Part shown: positions 9,686-19,002 of the stretch, one piece after another
How the letters are laid out: every line of letters begins with the position of its first letter
Numbering within the stretch: the first letter of the stretch is position 1
Source of the DNA: Bacteroidales bacterium
GTDB lineage: Bacteria; Bacteroidota; Bacteroidia; Bacteroidales; VadinHA17
Length of the DNA: 64,000 bases
Direction of reading: 5' to 3'
NCBI GenBank assembly: GCA_018056245.1
Contig: JAGPFZ010000003.1
Span: 49,540-113,539, forward strand
The notes under the pieces: generated by a model
What the model saw: only the letters and a program-made list of their open reading frames with translations
What the model was told of the DNA's origin: nothing
Database searches by the model: none
Translations under genes and position numbers: made by a program

Positions 9686-9737
9686 TATGCAGGGGTATCC
9701 CAGTTTCAAATAAACTCATTACCCCTGTATATTTTTT
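9686..9737 (+). terminator. Large hairpin with T-tract after the DUF1080 gene
   Basis: TATGCAGGGGTA (9686-9697) pairs with TACCCCTGTATA (9720-9731), one G-T wobble in 12, with a 22-nt loop and six T residues at 9732-9737. Consistent with rho-independent termination of the gene ending at 9627. Confidence 0.6.
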
Positions 9738-10114
9738 GTCGCAGGAAATTCCTGATAATGCACATTTATTTATAAACGGTCGTATTTGGATAGATCAGCA
9801 TAAATAGGTTGTCGAAGTCCAGTTTTTCCTTTCATCAAAATTTTTGCAAGGAAGTATTATTTTAAATGGAAGAAAATATTCAGAATTGAGCCCTGTCGCC
9901 TATATTTATAATATATGTGAATCAAATGATTTAAAACCTATCAATAATATTATATTATAGATTATCAACATATTAAATATTCCAAATAGAATCTGTTTAT
10001 TTGGTTATGAGTAATAGTATTTATATTTGTTTTTATTCCTGCAGGCTTAATAAAGTGATATGAGAGGAAATATTTTAAAATAATTTTTACTCCGCTTGGA
10101 GGGAATTTTTCCTC
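9738..10114. other. Non-coding stretch between convergent genes
   Basis: A+T-rich DNA with no ORF that looks coding on either strand. A short GGAGG/CCTCC inverted repeat at 10098-10115 lies at the 3' end of the GH92 gene but lacks a clear T-tract on that strand. I see nothing else recognisable. Confidence 0.5.
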
Positions 10115-12307
10115 CTATTTCAAAGGAATATTCGGAACCAGATAAAATGTAAATCTGTTGCCTTTTGTAATATCTTCATGAGTGATGAACCATTCGCCGT
10201 ACCTGGCGCCGTTTCGTGAAATAGCCTCGATATAATTTGTTCCGGCTTTTCTATTGAGTGAGTTTATCACAAAGGTATTTTTGCCGGGAACGACTATCCT
10301 GATTTCATCGAAAGCCGGAGTAGTGATAACATATTGGTTCGATGCCGGGCATACAGGATAGAAGCCCATCATGGCAAAGACCAGCCATGCTGACATCTGT
10401 CCGGCATCTTCATTGCCGCTGAGTCCTCCCGGCCCTGTCCCGTATTCTTCAGTAAGTATCTTCTGAACCCATTTCTGTGTCATGTCAGGCCGCCCTGCCA
10501 TTGCAAACATAAAAGGTGACTGATGGTCTGGCTCATTCCCATGCCAGTAATGTCCTTCTTCAAAAAATTTATCGAGCTTTGCGATAAAAGCATTGCTTCC
10601 ACCCATCATTTTTATAAGCTCCGGAACATCATGCGGAACATACCATATATATTGGAAGGGCGTGCCTTCACAAATATATTTTGCCTTACTATAAGGATCG
10701 AACGGCTCTATCCAGCTGCCGTCGGCATAACGCCCTCTTACAAAACCGGTTTGAGTATCGAAAACATTTTTCCAGTTTTTTGAACGCTTCATCAGTATCG
10801 CAGAGTCATCCGATTGCCCGAGTTTAGCTGCAAACTGTGCAACGGCATAATCGTCAAAAGCATATTCAAGAGTCCGGGATACTTGTTCGTTTTTATGAAA
10901 TGCATCCCATACACTGTCCTCCAGCGGGATATATCCATATTTAATATAACTGTCGAGGGCTCGTCTTCCTTTGCCGTCTTTATATTCCTCAGGTGGCGGG
11001 GTTTCGAAAGCATTCTTTCGCATATAAAAATATGCTGTTTCGGCATCGAATTCATCAATACCTTTAAGGTATGCATCTGCTATTGTGACACTTAAATGAT
11101 CGCCAATCATAGCCGAAGTATAGTTAGCCCATGCAGGGAAAATCGGCATCCATCCTCCCTGTTGTGCTTTTAATACGAGAGAATGCACCATATCGGCTGT
11201 TCTTTCAGATTCAATGATTGTGATAAGAGGATGCAGCGCCCGATATGTGTCCCACATCGAAAAATCGTCGTAATAGTCAAAACCTCCGGTATTGAGTATT
11301 GTTCCGTCACCGCCAAATTTAACATAACTTCCATCGGCATCGCTTGCAACTCTGGGAAGCTGATAACAGTGATAGAGAGCCGTATAGAATTTGATCTTAT
11401 CATCCTCCGGCCCGCCGCGTACGATTATCTTACTGAGAGTCTGATTCCATATATTCTCGCTCTCTTTTCGCAAAGCTTCGAAATCCCAGCCAGGTATTTC
11501 TTTTTCGAGATTTTTTCTTGCTTCTTCCTCGCTTGTGAATGATGTGCCTATTTTCACAAGAATTATTTTCTCACTTCCGAAACTTACTGTAAGCTGTTGA
11601 TTATTATTAAGGTAGATTACAGTTTTAAAAGGTTTGTCGGTTTTAATCACGAACCATCCACTGAAGCCTGCCGGTTTGCCCCATCCCTGATATATACGGT
11701 GAACCGGATTATAGCCGACAATTTCATTCTTTTCTTTATCAATCCATATTTGGCCTTCGTTTTCATCACTGTTCATTCTGATCAGCATGAATCCTTCAGG
11801 TTTTCCAGGGAATGTAATCCGCATCATTCCTGACCTTACCGACCCTGTCAGTTCTGCCGTTGTGCTGAAGTCATCGAGTGTGATTCTATAATATGCAGGG
11901 GATACAGTTTCGTTTTTATGGGAGAATTTCGATATCGGGTTCTTTGTCAGAGTGTCAGGCCGTGAGTTAACAAACGGCATGATTGTGGCGCTGCCATAGT
12001 CCTGTGTACAGCTTCCGCTCATCCAGTGGCTGCCTCTGAAACCGGTGATGTATTTATCGTTATAATAGTAAGGTGCAATACATTTATTTTCCGTAGTGCG
12101 TGTTTCAGGCGTCCATTGTGTCATCCCGAAAGGTCGTCCCACTGCCGGAAAAGTCTGACCTTTGTTTTCAGTTCCTTCTCCGTGACGTCTTGCACTTTCG
12201 GTAGAGGCAGGGGCTGTGCCAACCAGAGGATTTACATATTGCAAAGGTGATTGTGCACTAATTTGACAGCATAAAATAGTTAGAATTGCTAATAATTTAT
12301 ATTTCAT
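10115..12307 (-). CDS. Glycoside hydrolase family 92 (alpha-mannosidase)
   Basis: A secreted exo-acting enzyme of about 730 residues. I place the start at 12307 (MKYKLLAILTILCC, then a signal cleavage after ISAQ) rather than at 12340, because the extra 11 residues precede an otherwise normal signal peptide. GH92 hallmarks in order: YVNPLVGT, TFPAVGRPFGMTQWTPET, GFRGSHWMSG, then an (alpha/alpha)6 barrel with WDTYRALHPL, GNEPDHQSPFMF and LSGNEDAGQMSAW. GH92 enzymes are calcium-dependent inverting alpha-mannosidases acting on N-glycan or yeast-type mannans; the calcium and catalytic residues were not individually assigned. It follows the sialate O-acetylesterase gene by 63 bp on the same strand, so the two are likely co-transcribed, which fits use of host-like or algal glycoprotein sugars. 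Confidence 0.92.
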   Translation of the reverse strand: MKYKLLAILTILCCQISAQSPLQYVNPLVGTAPASTESARRHGEGTENKGQTFPAVGRPFGMTQWTPETRTTENKCIAPYYYNDKYITGFRGSHWMSGSCTQDYGSATIMPFVNSRPDTLTKNPISKFSHKNETVSPAYYRITLDDFSTTAELTGSVRSGMMRITFPGKPEGFMLIRMNSDENEGQIWIDKEKNEIVGYNPVHRIYQGWGKPAGFSGWFVIKTDKPFKTVIYLNNNQQLTVSFGSEKIILVKIGTSFTSEEEARKNLEKEIPGWDFEALRKESENIWNQTLSKIIVRGGPEDDKIKFYTALYHCYQLPRVASDADGSYVKFGGDGTILNTGGFDYYDDFSMWDTYRALHPLITIIESERTADMVHSLVLKAQQGGWMPIFPAWANYTSAMIGDHLSVTIADAYLKGIDEFDAETAYFYMRKNAFETPPPEEYKDGKGRRALDSYIKYGYIPLEDSVWDAFHKNEQVSRTLEYAFDDYAVAQFAAKLGQSDDSAILMKRSKNWKNVFDTQTGFVRGRYADGSWIEPFDPYSKAKYICEGTPFQYIWYVPHDVPELIKMMGGSNAFIAKLDKFFEEGHYWHGNEPDHQSPFMFAMAGRPDMTQKWVQKILTEEYGTGPGGLSGNEDAGQMSAWLVFAMMGFYPVCPASNQYVITTPAFDEIRIVVPGKNTFVINSLNRKAGTNYIEAISRNGARYGEWFITHEDITKGNRFTFYLVPNIPLK

Positions 12308-12341
12308 AAAATTACATAAAGATATGAATATTGTTGTCATT

Positions 12342-12364
12342 CAATGACCATCAAATGGCCATTG
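12342..12364. repeat. Short inverted repeat between the esterase and GH92 genes
   Basis: CAATGACCAT (12342-12351) and ATGGCCATTG (12355-12364) are inverted with one mismatch around a 3-nt spacer. It could form a small intercistronic hairpin. There is no T-tract, so it is not a standard terminator. Confidence 0.4.
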
Positions 12365-12370
12365 TAATAT

Positions 12371-13795
12371 CTATTTTATCTCCCAGTCATCCGTTCTGAA
12401 AGAGGATGCCGGAAGCCCTTCTGTGTTGAACAGATCTCCGACTATAAATTCTTTGAAGGCATATCTTACTGCCACAGGTTGACCAACGAATGGTGAAAAA
12501 AGTGTTATGCCGGCATTTGTAATGAATGCCTTTGCAGGAAAGAATCTTTTATTTGAACCGGCCACCTCGAAACAGGAAAGTTCTTTGCCGAATGAAGTTA
12601 GCCCGTTTAGAGCGTTATCAAAAGTTAAATAAATCTGATTTCCTTCTATCTTCATTTCTTTAAGAACTGGCCCTTCACAGGCAAATCCTTTTTTACCGTA
12701 AGTTTTTACAAGTGCAAGATAAGCAAGTCTGTCGCCAGCGGCTTTTTTGTTTGCCGGATGGATGCAGTCCTTTTCACCGGTATCCATCAGACAGGCCATA
12801 CCTAAATTTGGAATTGCTGTTGAGGCTTTCAATTGTGCCTCGCGTAAAAACGCAGAATTAATGCCATCAGGGCCATAATCATAAGGGGCAATCTGAGCAT
12901 AATAGAGGGGGAATTCTCCAATGCCCCATTCCGAACGCCAGTTTAAAGCAAGTCCAGGCAAAAGCTTCTGATATTGCAAAGGCTCATTGCGGTTTGCTTC
13001 ACCCTGATACCAGATTGCTCCACGTATGCCGTAACCTACTATGGGATTAATCATGGCATTGAACAGAACTGTCGGAGTTTGTGGCGATAGTTTTTCCGAT
13101 GTTGCGCTTTTATCGGGAAGTTTTACCCAGTCAAAGCTTTTAAAACCATTCTCGCTTATCCAGGGCTCTATTCTTGTGCCGCCCCAACATGTACATATCA
13201 GCCCTACAGGCACATTAAGTACTTTATTAAGCATTAGTCCGAAGAAATATGCAGTGGCGCTGAATTCAGCGACGTTTTCGGGTTCGCAAAGTTTCCATGA
13301 ACCTGCAAAATCATCAAGCGGGACAAGACTTGTTACCCGAGGCACTGTAATGAGTCTGATGGAATTATTCGAGGATGTTGCTATATACTCGTTTGACCCT
13401 GTTACAGGCTGATTTCTATAACCTTTCACTGGCATTTCCATATTCGACTGGCCAGAACAAACCCAAACTTCACCAATCATAACATTCTTTAAAACGACAG
13501 GTTTGCCGTCATTCACAGTCAGAGTATATGGACCACCTGCCGGGGGTGTTTTGATTTTTGTTTTCCATCGTCCGGCATTGTCTGCTTTCGCTGTGTAATT
13601 TTTACCATCCCATGAAGGTTTTATGCTTACTGTTGAATTTGCTGAAGTTTTACCCCATATCGCAACTTCTGTCTGTTGCTGGAGAACCATGTTATCACCA
13701 AAAACAGCAGGCATTTTCACCTGAGCTAACAAGTTGGAGTACGTGAATGCAGCTATAATCAAAATAGCTATAAATGAGAATGTTGTTTTTTTCAT
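12371..13795 (-). CDS. Sialate O-acetylesterase-like SGNH hydrolase
   Basis: A 474-residue secreted protein with a signal peptide (residues 1-24, ending LLAQ). An N-terminal beta-sandwich (about 25-105) is followed by the SASA/SGNH esterase domain: block I VCSGQSNMEM with the probable nucleophile Ser117, then CWGGTRIEPWIS, and AIWYQGEANRNEP. The family removes acetyl groups from sialic acids or from acetylated xylan and other glycans. It is upstream of GH92 in a probable two-gene operon. An N-acetylneuraminate lyase-like gene occurs 13 kb away, which makes sialic acid possible but not shown. No oddity in length. Confidence 0.88.
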   Translation of the reverse strand: MKKTTFSFIAILIIAAFTYSNLLAQVKMPAVFGDNMVLQQQTEVAIWGKTSANSTVSIKPSWDGKNYTAKADNAGRWKTKIKTPPAGGPYTLTVNDGKPVVLKNVMIGEVWVCSGQSNMEMPVKGYRNQPVTGSNEYIATSSNNSIRLITVPRVTSLVPLDDFAGSWKLCEPENVAEFSATAYFFGLMLNKVLNVPVGLICTCWGGTRIEPWISENGFKSFDWVKLPDKSATSEKLSPQTPTVLFNAMINPIVGYGIRGAIWYQGEANRNEPLQYQKLLPGLALNWRSEWGIGEFPLYYAQIAPYDYGPDGINSAFLREAQLKASTAIPNLGMACLMDTGEKDCIHPANKKAAGDRLAYLALVKTYGKKGFACEGPVLKEMKIEGNQIYLTFDNALNGLTSFGKELSCFEVAGSNKRFFPAKAFITNAGITLFSPFVGQPVAVRYAFKEFIVGDLFNTEGLPASSFRTDDWEIK

Positions 13796-14120
13796 ATCTG
13801 GGAATTTATGAGTTTTTAAACAATGAGCTTGTAATTTATGCTTTTACAGTTAAATACAGGTTGTTAAATTATAAAAAAATGTTTATCTTTATAATTATAC
13901 CACCTTTTTTCATTGTAATTTTTTATATTATACTTTCTAAAGAAATAAAGATGAAATTTTAAGAGGAAAATAGACTTAATTACAATATTTGTTAATCAAA
14001 ATTATTTGTCGTATAATATGGAACAATATTTGAAAAAATTTTATCTCAAGGTCAACCTAACAAAGTATTTTCTATAAATTTCGATTTTCTTGAAAAGATG
14101 TTTTACAAAAAAATAAAAAG
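13796..14120. other. Divergent intergenic region, esterase/DUF1080
   Basis: 325 bp of very A+T-rich DNA between start codons on opposite strands. It must hold both promoters, but I found no full TAnnTTTG element; the nearest is AATATTTG around 14014 on the plus strand. No coding sequence seen. Confidence 0.4.
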
Positions 14121-14882
14121 ATGAAAACAAATTTGATTAAACTTTCAGTATTAGTGTTAATTGCAACAGTTGTTTCATGCAAGCAAAAAGCGACAATTGA
14201 TCCTATGTCTCTTTATTCGGAAATTAATCTGAATGCTCCTCCAAATACTCTAACAGAGAAAGAGGCTTCAAAAGGATGGAAACTTCTTTTCGACGGAAAG
14301 ACAACGGAAGGATGGAGAGGTTATAATATGAATATTTTTCCCGACTGCTGGACTATTGAGGATAATGCTCTGACAATGAATACTACTGGAGGAGCCGAAA
14401 GCCAGGACATTATTACTGATAAAAAATATAAAAATTTTGCACTCAGCCTTGAGTATAAACTGTCGAAAGCAGCTAACAGCGGAATAATTTATCAGGTTGC
14501 CGAAGACACAATTTATAAATTCCCTTATGAAACCGGCCCGGAATTTCAGATAATTGATCATGAAGGATGGCCAGAACCGCTCGAGGATTGGCAGTTGAAC
14601 GGTGCAAATTATGCGATGTATCCCCCCATGGTCAGAACTTATAAACCTGCAGGTGAATGGAATCATGTCATGCTTATTGTAAACGGGAATAAAGTAACAC
14701 AGATACTTAATGGTCAGATTGTTGTGGAGTACGAAAAATATTCGGACGAATGGAATAAGCTCAGGAACAGTGGCAAATGGGCAGATTACCCCGACTGGGG
14801 TAAATTCGATGAGGGTTATATTGCCCTGCAGAACCATGGAACAAAAGTCTGGTTTCGAAATATTAAGATTAAGGAACTTTAA
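14121..14882 (+). CDS. DUF1080 lipoprotein, single-domain
   Basis: A 253-residue lipoprotein with signal peptide and lipobox VVSC (Cys20). The rest is one DUF1080 concanavalin-like domain (about residues 45-253): GWKLLFDGKTTEGWRGYN, ANSGIIYQVAE, EFQIIDHEGW, and a terminal IALQNHGTKVWFRNIKI. This is the standard compact form of the family, in which some members act on 3-keto-sugars released from oxidised disaccharides. The gene precedes a sugar isomerase/epimerase-like gene and GH3 on the same strand, a grouping often seen around keto-sugar metabolism. The associated Gfo/Idh/MocA-type oxidoreductase expected in such a pathway is absent from the window. Confidence 0.87.
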   Translation: MKTNLIKLSVLVLIATVVSCKQKATIDPMSLYSEINLNAPPNTLTEKEASKGWKLLFDGKTTEGWRGYNMNIFPDCWTIEDNALTMNTTGGAESQDIITDKKYKNFALSLEYKLSKAANSGIIYQVAEDTIYKFPYETGPEFQIIDHEGWPEPLEDWQLNGANYAMYPPMVRTYKPAGEWNHVMLIVNGNKVTQILNGQIVVEYEKYSDEWNKLRNSGKWADYPDWGKFDEGYIALQNHGTKVWFRNIKIKEL

Positions 14883-14921
14883 ACAGTAATTTTTTGTATA
14901 TCTGAAAAATAATATAAAATA

Positions 14922-14963
14922 TTAAATAGTTTTGAATTAAATAGTTTTGAATAGGTAAGGAGG
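14922..14963 (+). promoter_or_regulatory. Tandemly duplicated promoter element and strong ribosome binding site
   Basis: TTAAATAGTTTTGAA occurs twice head to tail (14922-14936 and 14937-14951), each copy containing TAGTTTTG, a full TAnnTTTG match. TAAGGAGG follows at 14956-14963, 5 nt before the ATG at 14969. Such a canonical Shine-Dalgarno site is unusual among the genes here. Confidence 0.6.
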
Positions 14964-14968
14964 TTATT

Positions 14969-15883
14969 ATGAAACTTGGGTTTGTAAGTGCAATATTACC
15001 GGAACTGACAATTGAAGAACTTGTGGATTATGCATCAGAACTCGGTTATAAATGTATAGAAGTGTGTTGCTGGCCTGTTGGCAAGGCTGAACGCAGGTAC
15101 GCAGGTGTTACTCATATTGATGTAGATACTCTGGATGCTGGAAAAGCGGAATATATAAACAACTATCTAAAATCCAGAAATATTGAAATTTCCGGGCTCG
15201 GTTATTATCCGAATCCTCTTCATCCCGATCCTGAAATGAGGTCTTTTTTTGCGGGTCATATTAAAAAAGTTATTGATGCTTCGGCTTTGCTTGGAGTGAA
15301 CAGAATAAACACTTTTATCGGCCGTGATAAGGATAAACCGGTTGAGGAAAATTTTGAAATTTTCGGGCAGGTGTGGCCTGATATAATAAGTTACGCTGAG
15401 CAGAGAAAGGTAAAGGTGGGCATCGAAAATTGTCCAATGATTTTTACAAAGGATGAGTGGCCCGGCGGTTGCAACCTTGCAACAACACCTGCGGTATGGA
15501 GGAGGATGTTCAACGAGATAAGAAGTGATTATTTTGGGCTCAACCTTGATCCTTCACATTTGCTATGGCTCCAGATGGACTATGTAAAACCCATTTATGA
15601 ATTTAAAGACAAACTGTTTCATGTTCATTTAAAAGATGCAAAAGTTTACAAAGAGAAGCTCGATGATGTAGGTATTATGGCAACTCCTCTCGAGTTCCAT
15701 ACTCCTAAATTACCAGGGCTGGGCGATATTGACTGGGGGAAGTTTATTTCGGCATTATACGATATAAGATATAATGGAGCTGTATGCGTCGAAGTTGAGG
15801 ATAAATCGTTCGAGAGCTCGCTGGACGACAGGAAGAAAGCCCTTGCATTAAGTAAAAATTATCTTGACAATTTTATTATATAG
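14969..15883 (+). CDS. Sugar phosphate isomerase/epimerase-like TIM barrel protein
   Basis: A 304-residue cytoplasmic protein of the xylose isomerase-like/AP endonuclease 2 family. The metal site residues expected for the fold are visible: Glu in VGIENCPM, Asp and His in NLDPSHL, His in FHVHLKDAK, Glu in VEVED. There is no signal peptide. The start at 14969 is supported by TAAGGAGG 5 nt upstream. Substrates in this family vary widely (keto-sugars, inositols, 3-keto-glucosides), so the reaction is not assigned. Its position between a DUF1080 gene and a GH3 glucosidase suggests it converts a sugar released by them. Confidence 0.85.
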   Translation: MKLGFVSAILPELTIEELVDYASELGYKCIEVCCWPVGKAERRYAGVTHIDVDTLDAGKAEYINNYLKSRNIEISGLGYYPNPLHPDPEMRSFFAGHIKKVIDASALLGVNRINTFIGRDKDKPVEENFEIFGQVWPDIISYAEQRKVKVGIENCPMIFTKDEWPGGCNLATTPAVWRRMFNEIRSDYFGLNLDPSHLLWLQMDYVKPIYEFKDKLFHVHLKDAKVYKEKLDDVGIMATPLEFHTPKLPGLGDIDWGKFISALYDIRYNGAVCVEVEDKSFESSLDDRKKALALSKNYLDNFII

Positions 15884-15970
15884 AAAACGGAATAACAATT
15901 GGCTATGCAATTCATTTACATAATAATACTTACTGCTACTGGTTAAACAATTAGTTTAAAATTTTACATT

Positions 15971-18127
15971 ATGAGAAAAGCTTTATTGTTTATAGTGATT
16001 TCGGCATGTTGCCTTTTTTGTGCCGGACAATCTTATCCGTTTCAAGATAAAAAGCTATCTGAAGATCAGCGTATAAGGAATCTTATTTCCCTTATGACTC
16101 TTGACGAGAAACTTGGTTGTCTCTCGACGCGTATTTCGGTTCCAAGGCTTGGCGTCAAAGGCACGTGGACTATTGAGGGACTTCATGGTCTGGCATATAG
16201 CGGTCCGGCAAACTGGGCAGTTAAAGGGCCTAAAGCATCTTATACAACCACTTTCCCTCAAGCTTATGGTCTTGCGGAAACATGGGATCCTGATCTTATA
16301 CAAAAAGTGGCAGACTGGGAGGCTACTGAAGCCCGTTTTCTAGCCCAAAATGAAAGGTACGGAACAGGAGGACTAATAGTTTTTGCACCTAATGCCGACC
16401 TCGGAAGAGATATCCGTTGGGGCAGAACCGAAGAGTGTTTTGGAGAAGATGCATTTCTTAATTCAAAGATGGTAGTGGCTTATGTAAAGGGTTTACAGGG
16501 CAATGACTCTGAATACTGGAAAACCGCCTCCCTTATGAAACACTTCCTTGCAAACAGCAATGAGAACAACAGAAGTTATACCAGCTCCGACTTCGACGAT
16601 CGCCTTTTCAGGGAGTATTATTCTTATACATTCTATAAGGGAATGTCTGAAGGAGGCTCACAATGTTTTATGACTGCATACAATAAGTATAACGGTATTC
16701 CTTGCACGGTTCATCCTGTACTAAGAAACATTGCAATGAAAGAATGGGGGCTACGCGGTATAATATGTACCGACGGCGGAGCTTTCAGGCAGCTTATTAC
16801 AACTCACGCATATTATCCTTCACTCGATATCGCTGCAGCCGAATGTATTAAAGCAGGTATAACAGTGTTCCTCGATAATTATATGGCCCCTCTTAAAGAA
16901 GCCCTTTCTAAAGAACTCATTACTGAAAAAGAGATAGATGAAGCTATCTACGGTAACATAAGAATTCTATTGAAACTAGGATTGCTCGACAATCCCGTGT
17001 CAAATCTTTATTCACAGATTGGAATTGCCGATACTATTGCGCCTTGGAAGAAACCGGAAGCTGGTGAACTTGTAAGGGAAGTAACACGGAAATCGGTAGT
17101 TCTACTGAAAAACGAAAAAATGATTCTGCCGCTCAGAAAAGAAAACCTGAAATCTGTTGCTGTTATCGGCCCTTCATCGAATAAAGTTATATCTGACTGG
17201 TATTCAGGCACTCCGCCATACAGTGTAAATATACGTGACGGGATAAAAAATGCTCTTGGAGATAATGTAACTTTCAGGTTTGCAATGAGCAATAAGGCCG
17301 ATTCGGCAGTGATTGCAGCTAAAGAATGTGATGTGGCGGTAGTATGTGTAGGCAATCATCCTATCAGCTACGGACTTGAGTGGGGACAAAACTATGTGCC
17401 GAGCGATGGTCGCGAAGACGTTGACCGGCAGGCTATAAGCCTTGAACAGGAAGACCTGGTGAAACTCGTAATGAAAGCCAATCCAAGGACTATACTTGTT
17501 GTTGTTTCGAGCTTTCCATACGCAATCAACTGGTCAAAAGAGAATGTTCCGGCTATATTGCATGTTACACAGTCGAGTCAGGAACTTGGAAATGCTGTGG
17601 CGGATATTATCTTCGGAAAGGAAAGTCCTGCCGGCAGGCTGGTACAGACATGGATAACTTCCATAGATCAGCTTCCTCCGATACTCGATTATAACATACG
17701 AAACGGAAGAACATATATGTACGATAAAAATACACCTCTGTTTCCGTTCGGCCATGGTCTGACCTATACTACTTTCAGTTATTCGAATCTTAAAATTTCA
17801 AAGAACACCCTTAAAAATGGAGAAGCAACCGTTATTACATTTACTCTTAGCAACACCGGTAATTACGACAGTGATGAAGTTGTTCAGTTGTATGTAAGTT
17901 TTCCTGGTTCAAAGGTAGAAAGACCTATAAAACAATTAAAAGGTTTTAAAAGAGTGAACGTAAGGAAGGGTGAAACAGTAAACGTAAATCTTTCTTTAAA
18001 GGCTGACGACCTTCAGTATTGGGATACGGAAAGTAATCAGTGGAAACTTGAGAACGGGAAAATAAGTTTCTTTATCGGCCCTTCATTGGTTGATGCCAGA
18101 ATTAAGGGAGAGATGACAATAAAATAA
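15971..18127 (+). CDS. Glycoside hydrolase family 3 beta-glycosidase
   Basis: A 718-residue secreted protein with a signal peptide (residues 1-19). Family 3 layout: N-terminal TIM barrel (TIEGLHG, NADLGRDIRWGRTEECFGED, LMKHFLANS), with the expected nucleophile Asp268 in IICTDGGA; an alpha/beta sandwich (VVLLKNEKMILPL, VAVIGPSS); and a C-terminal fibronectin-III-like domain (about 620-705, VVQLYVSFPGS). In many GH3 proteins the nucleophile follows Ser (SDW); here it follows Thr and precedes Gly-Gly. Likely a beta-glucosidase or beta-xylosidase acting on oligosaccharides in the periplasm. pgl follows after 41 bp, so the two may share a transcript. Confidence 0.92.
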   Translation: MRKALLFIVISACCLFCAGQSYPFQDKKLSEDQRIRNLISLMTLDEKLGCLSTRISVPRLGVKGTWTIEGLHGLAYSGPANWAVKGPKASYTTTFPQAYGLAETWDPDLIQKVADWEATEARFLAQNERYGTGGLIVFAPNADLGRDIRWGRTEECFGEDAFLNSKMVVAYVKGLQGNDSEYWKTASLMKHFLANSNENNRSYTSSDFDDRLFREYYSYTFYKGMSEGGSQCFMTAYNKYNGIPCTVHPVLRNIAMKEWGLRGIICTDGGAFRQLITTHAYYPSLDIAAAECIKAGITVFLDNYMAPLKEALSKELITEKEIDEAIYGNIRILLKLGLLDNPVSNLYSQIGIADTIAPWKKPEAGELVREVTRKSVVLLKNEKMILPLRKENLKSVAVIGPSSNKVISDWYSGTPPYSVNIRDGIKNALGDNVTFRFAMSNKADSAVIAAKECDVAVVCVGNHPISYGLEWGQNYVPSDGREDVDRQAISLEQEDLVKLVMKANPRTILVVVSSFPYAINWSKENVPAILHVTQSSQELGNAVADIIFGKESPAGRLVQTWITSIDQLPPILDYNIRNGRTYMYDKNTPLFPFGHGLTYTTFSYSNLKISKNTLKNGEATVITFTLSNTGNYDSDEVVQLYVSFPGSKVERPIKQLKGFKRVNVRKGETVNVNLSLKADDLQYWDTESNQWKLENGKISFFIGPSLVDARIKGEMTIK

Positions 18128-18168
18128 ATGATTCTGCAACAGGCTCCGGAATTGACAGTGAAAATCCG

Positions 18169-18906
18169 ATGAAAAGGATAATTAGGATATCAAAGGATCT
18201 TTATGAAATGTCGCAGGAAGTCGCTGCCGATCTATCACGTCAGGTAAATGATTTTTCTCGTATCAAACGAAGGCTGTCTGTTGCATTTTCAGGAGGAAAT
18301 ACCCCAAGGCAATTTTTTTCAGTTCTCGGCAATGACTATAGAACGAACACATTATGGAAATACGTTGATTTTTTTTGGAGTGATGAGAAATGTGTTCCTC
18401 CTGACGATCCTGAAAGTAATTATCGGGCTGTGCGTGAAGCTTTTTTGGACAAAGCCGATATCGAGGAAAAAAATATTCATAGAATTTTTGGAGAAAACAA
18501 TCCATGGGAAGAAGCTGAAAGGTATTCAGGTGAAATAAGAAGACTAACTTCCGAAATGTTTGGATTGCCTGTATTTGATATCATATATCTAGGGCTTGGG
18601 GAAGATGGTCATGTTGCTTCAATTTTTCCAGAAAACAATCACTTATTCAATTCTGTGAGAATATGTGAGGTTTCCGAGCATCCTGCCACACGACAGAAAA
18701 GAATCACTTTGACAGTTCCTGTCATTAATAATGCTAAAAAAGTTATATTCATAATTTCAGGCCGGAATAAGGCTGAAATTGTTTCTGAAATACTTGAAAA
18801 TCAGGATTCAACAGATTCCCCTGCATCAAAAATAAAACCGCTTTTCGGAACACTTTACTGGTATCTCGACCTTGATTCCGCTTCATTACTAAATCAGCTT
18901 GCTTAA
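18169..18906 (+). CDS. pgl: 6-phosphogluconolactonase
   Basis: A 245-residue cytoplasmic enzyme that hydrolyses 6-phosphoglucono-lactone in the oxidative pentose phosphate pathway. The DevB/SOL family pattern is clear: LSVAFSGGNTPRQFF at the start, FFWSDEKCVPPDDPESNYRAV in the middle and YLGLGEDGHVASIFP. The length is normal for the family. Usually this gene sits with zwf and gnd; neither is here. It stands 41 bp after the GH3 gene, so it may respond to glucose release, but that is inference. Confidence 0.92.
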   Translation: MKRIIRISKDLYEMSQEVAADLSRQVNDFSRIKRRLSVAFSGGNTPRQFFSVLGNDYRTNTLWKYVDFFWSDEKCVPPDDPESNYRAVREAFLDKADIEEKNIHRIFGENNPWEEAERYSGEIRRLTSEMFGLPVFDIIYLGLGEDGHVASIFPENNHLFNSVRICEVSEHPATRQKRITLTVPVINNAKKVIFIISGRNKAEIVSEILENQDSTDSPASKIKPLFGTLYWYLDLDSASLLNQLA

Positions 18907-18966
18907 AAATTTTATCAATTGTTGATAACTCTTATGAGAAACAGAATTAAAACTCATTAATTTTTT

Positions 18967-18974
18967 TATATTTG
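18967..18974 (+). promoter_or_regulatory. -7 promoter element for the lysine-rich small protein
   Basis: TATATTTG is a full TAnnTTTG match, 28 nt before the ATG at 19003. No clear -33 TTG was found at the usual distance. Confidence 0.5.
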
Positions 18975-19002
18975 TAAAAGTTTAACCTTAAAACCTATAG
19001 TT

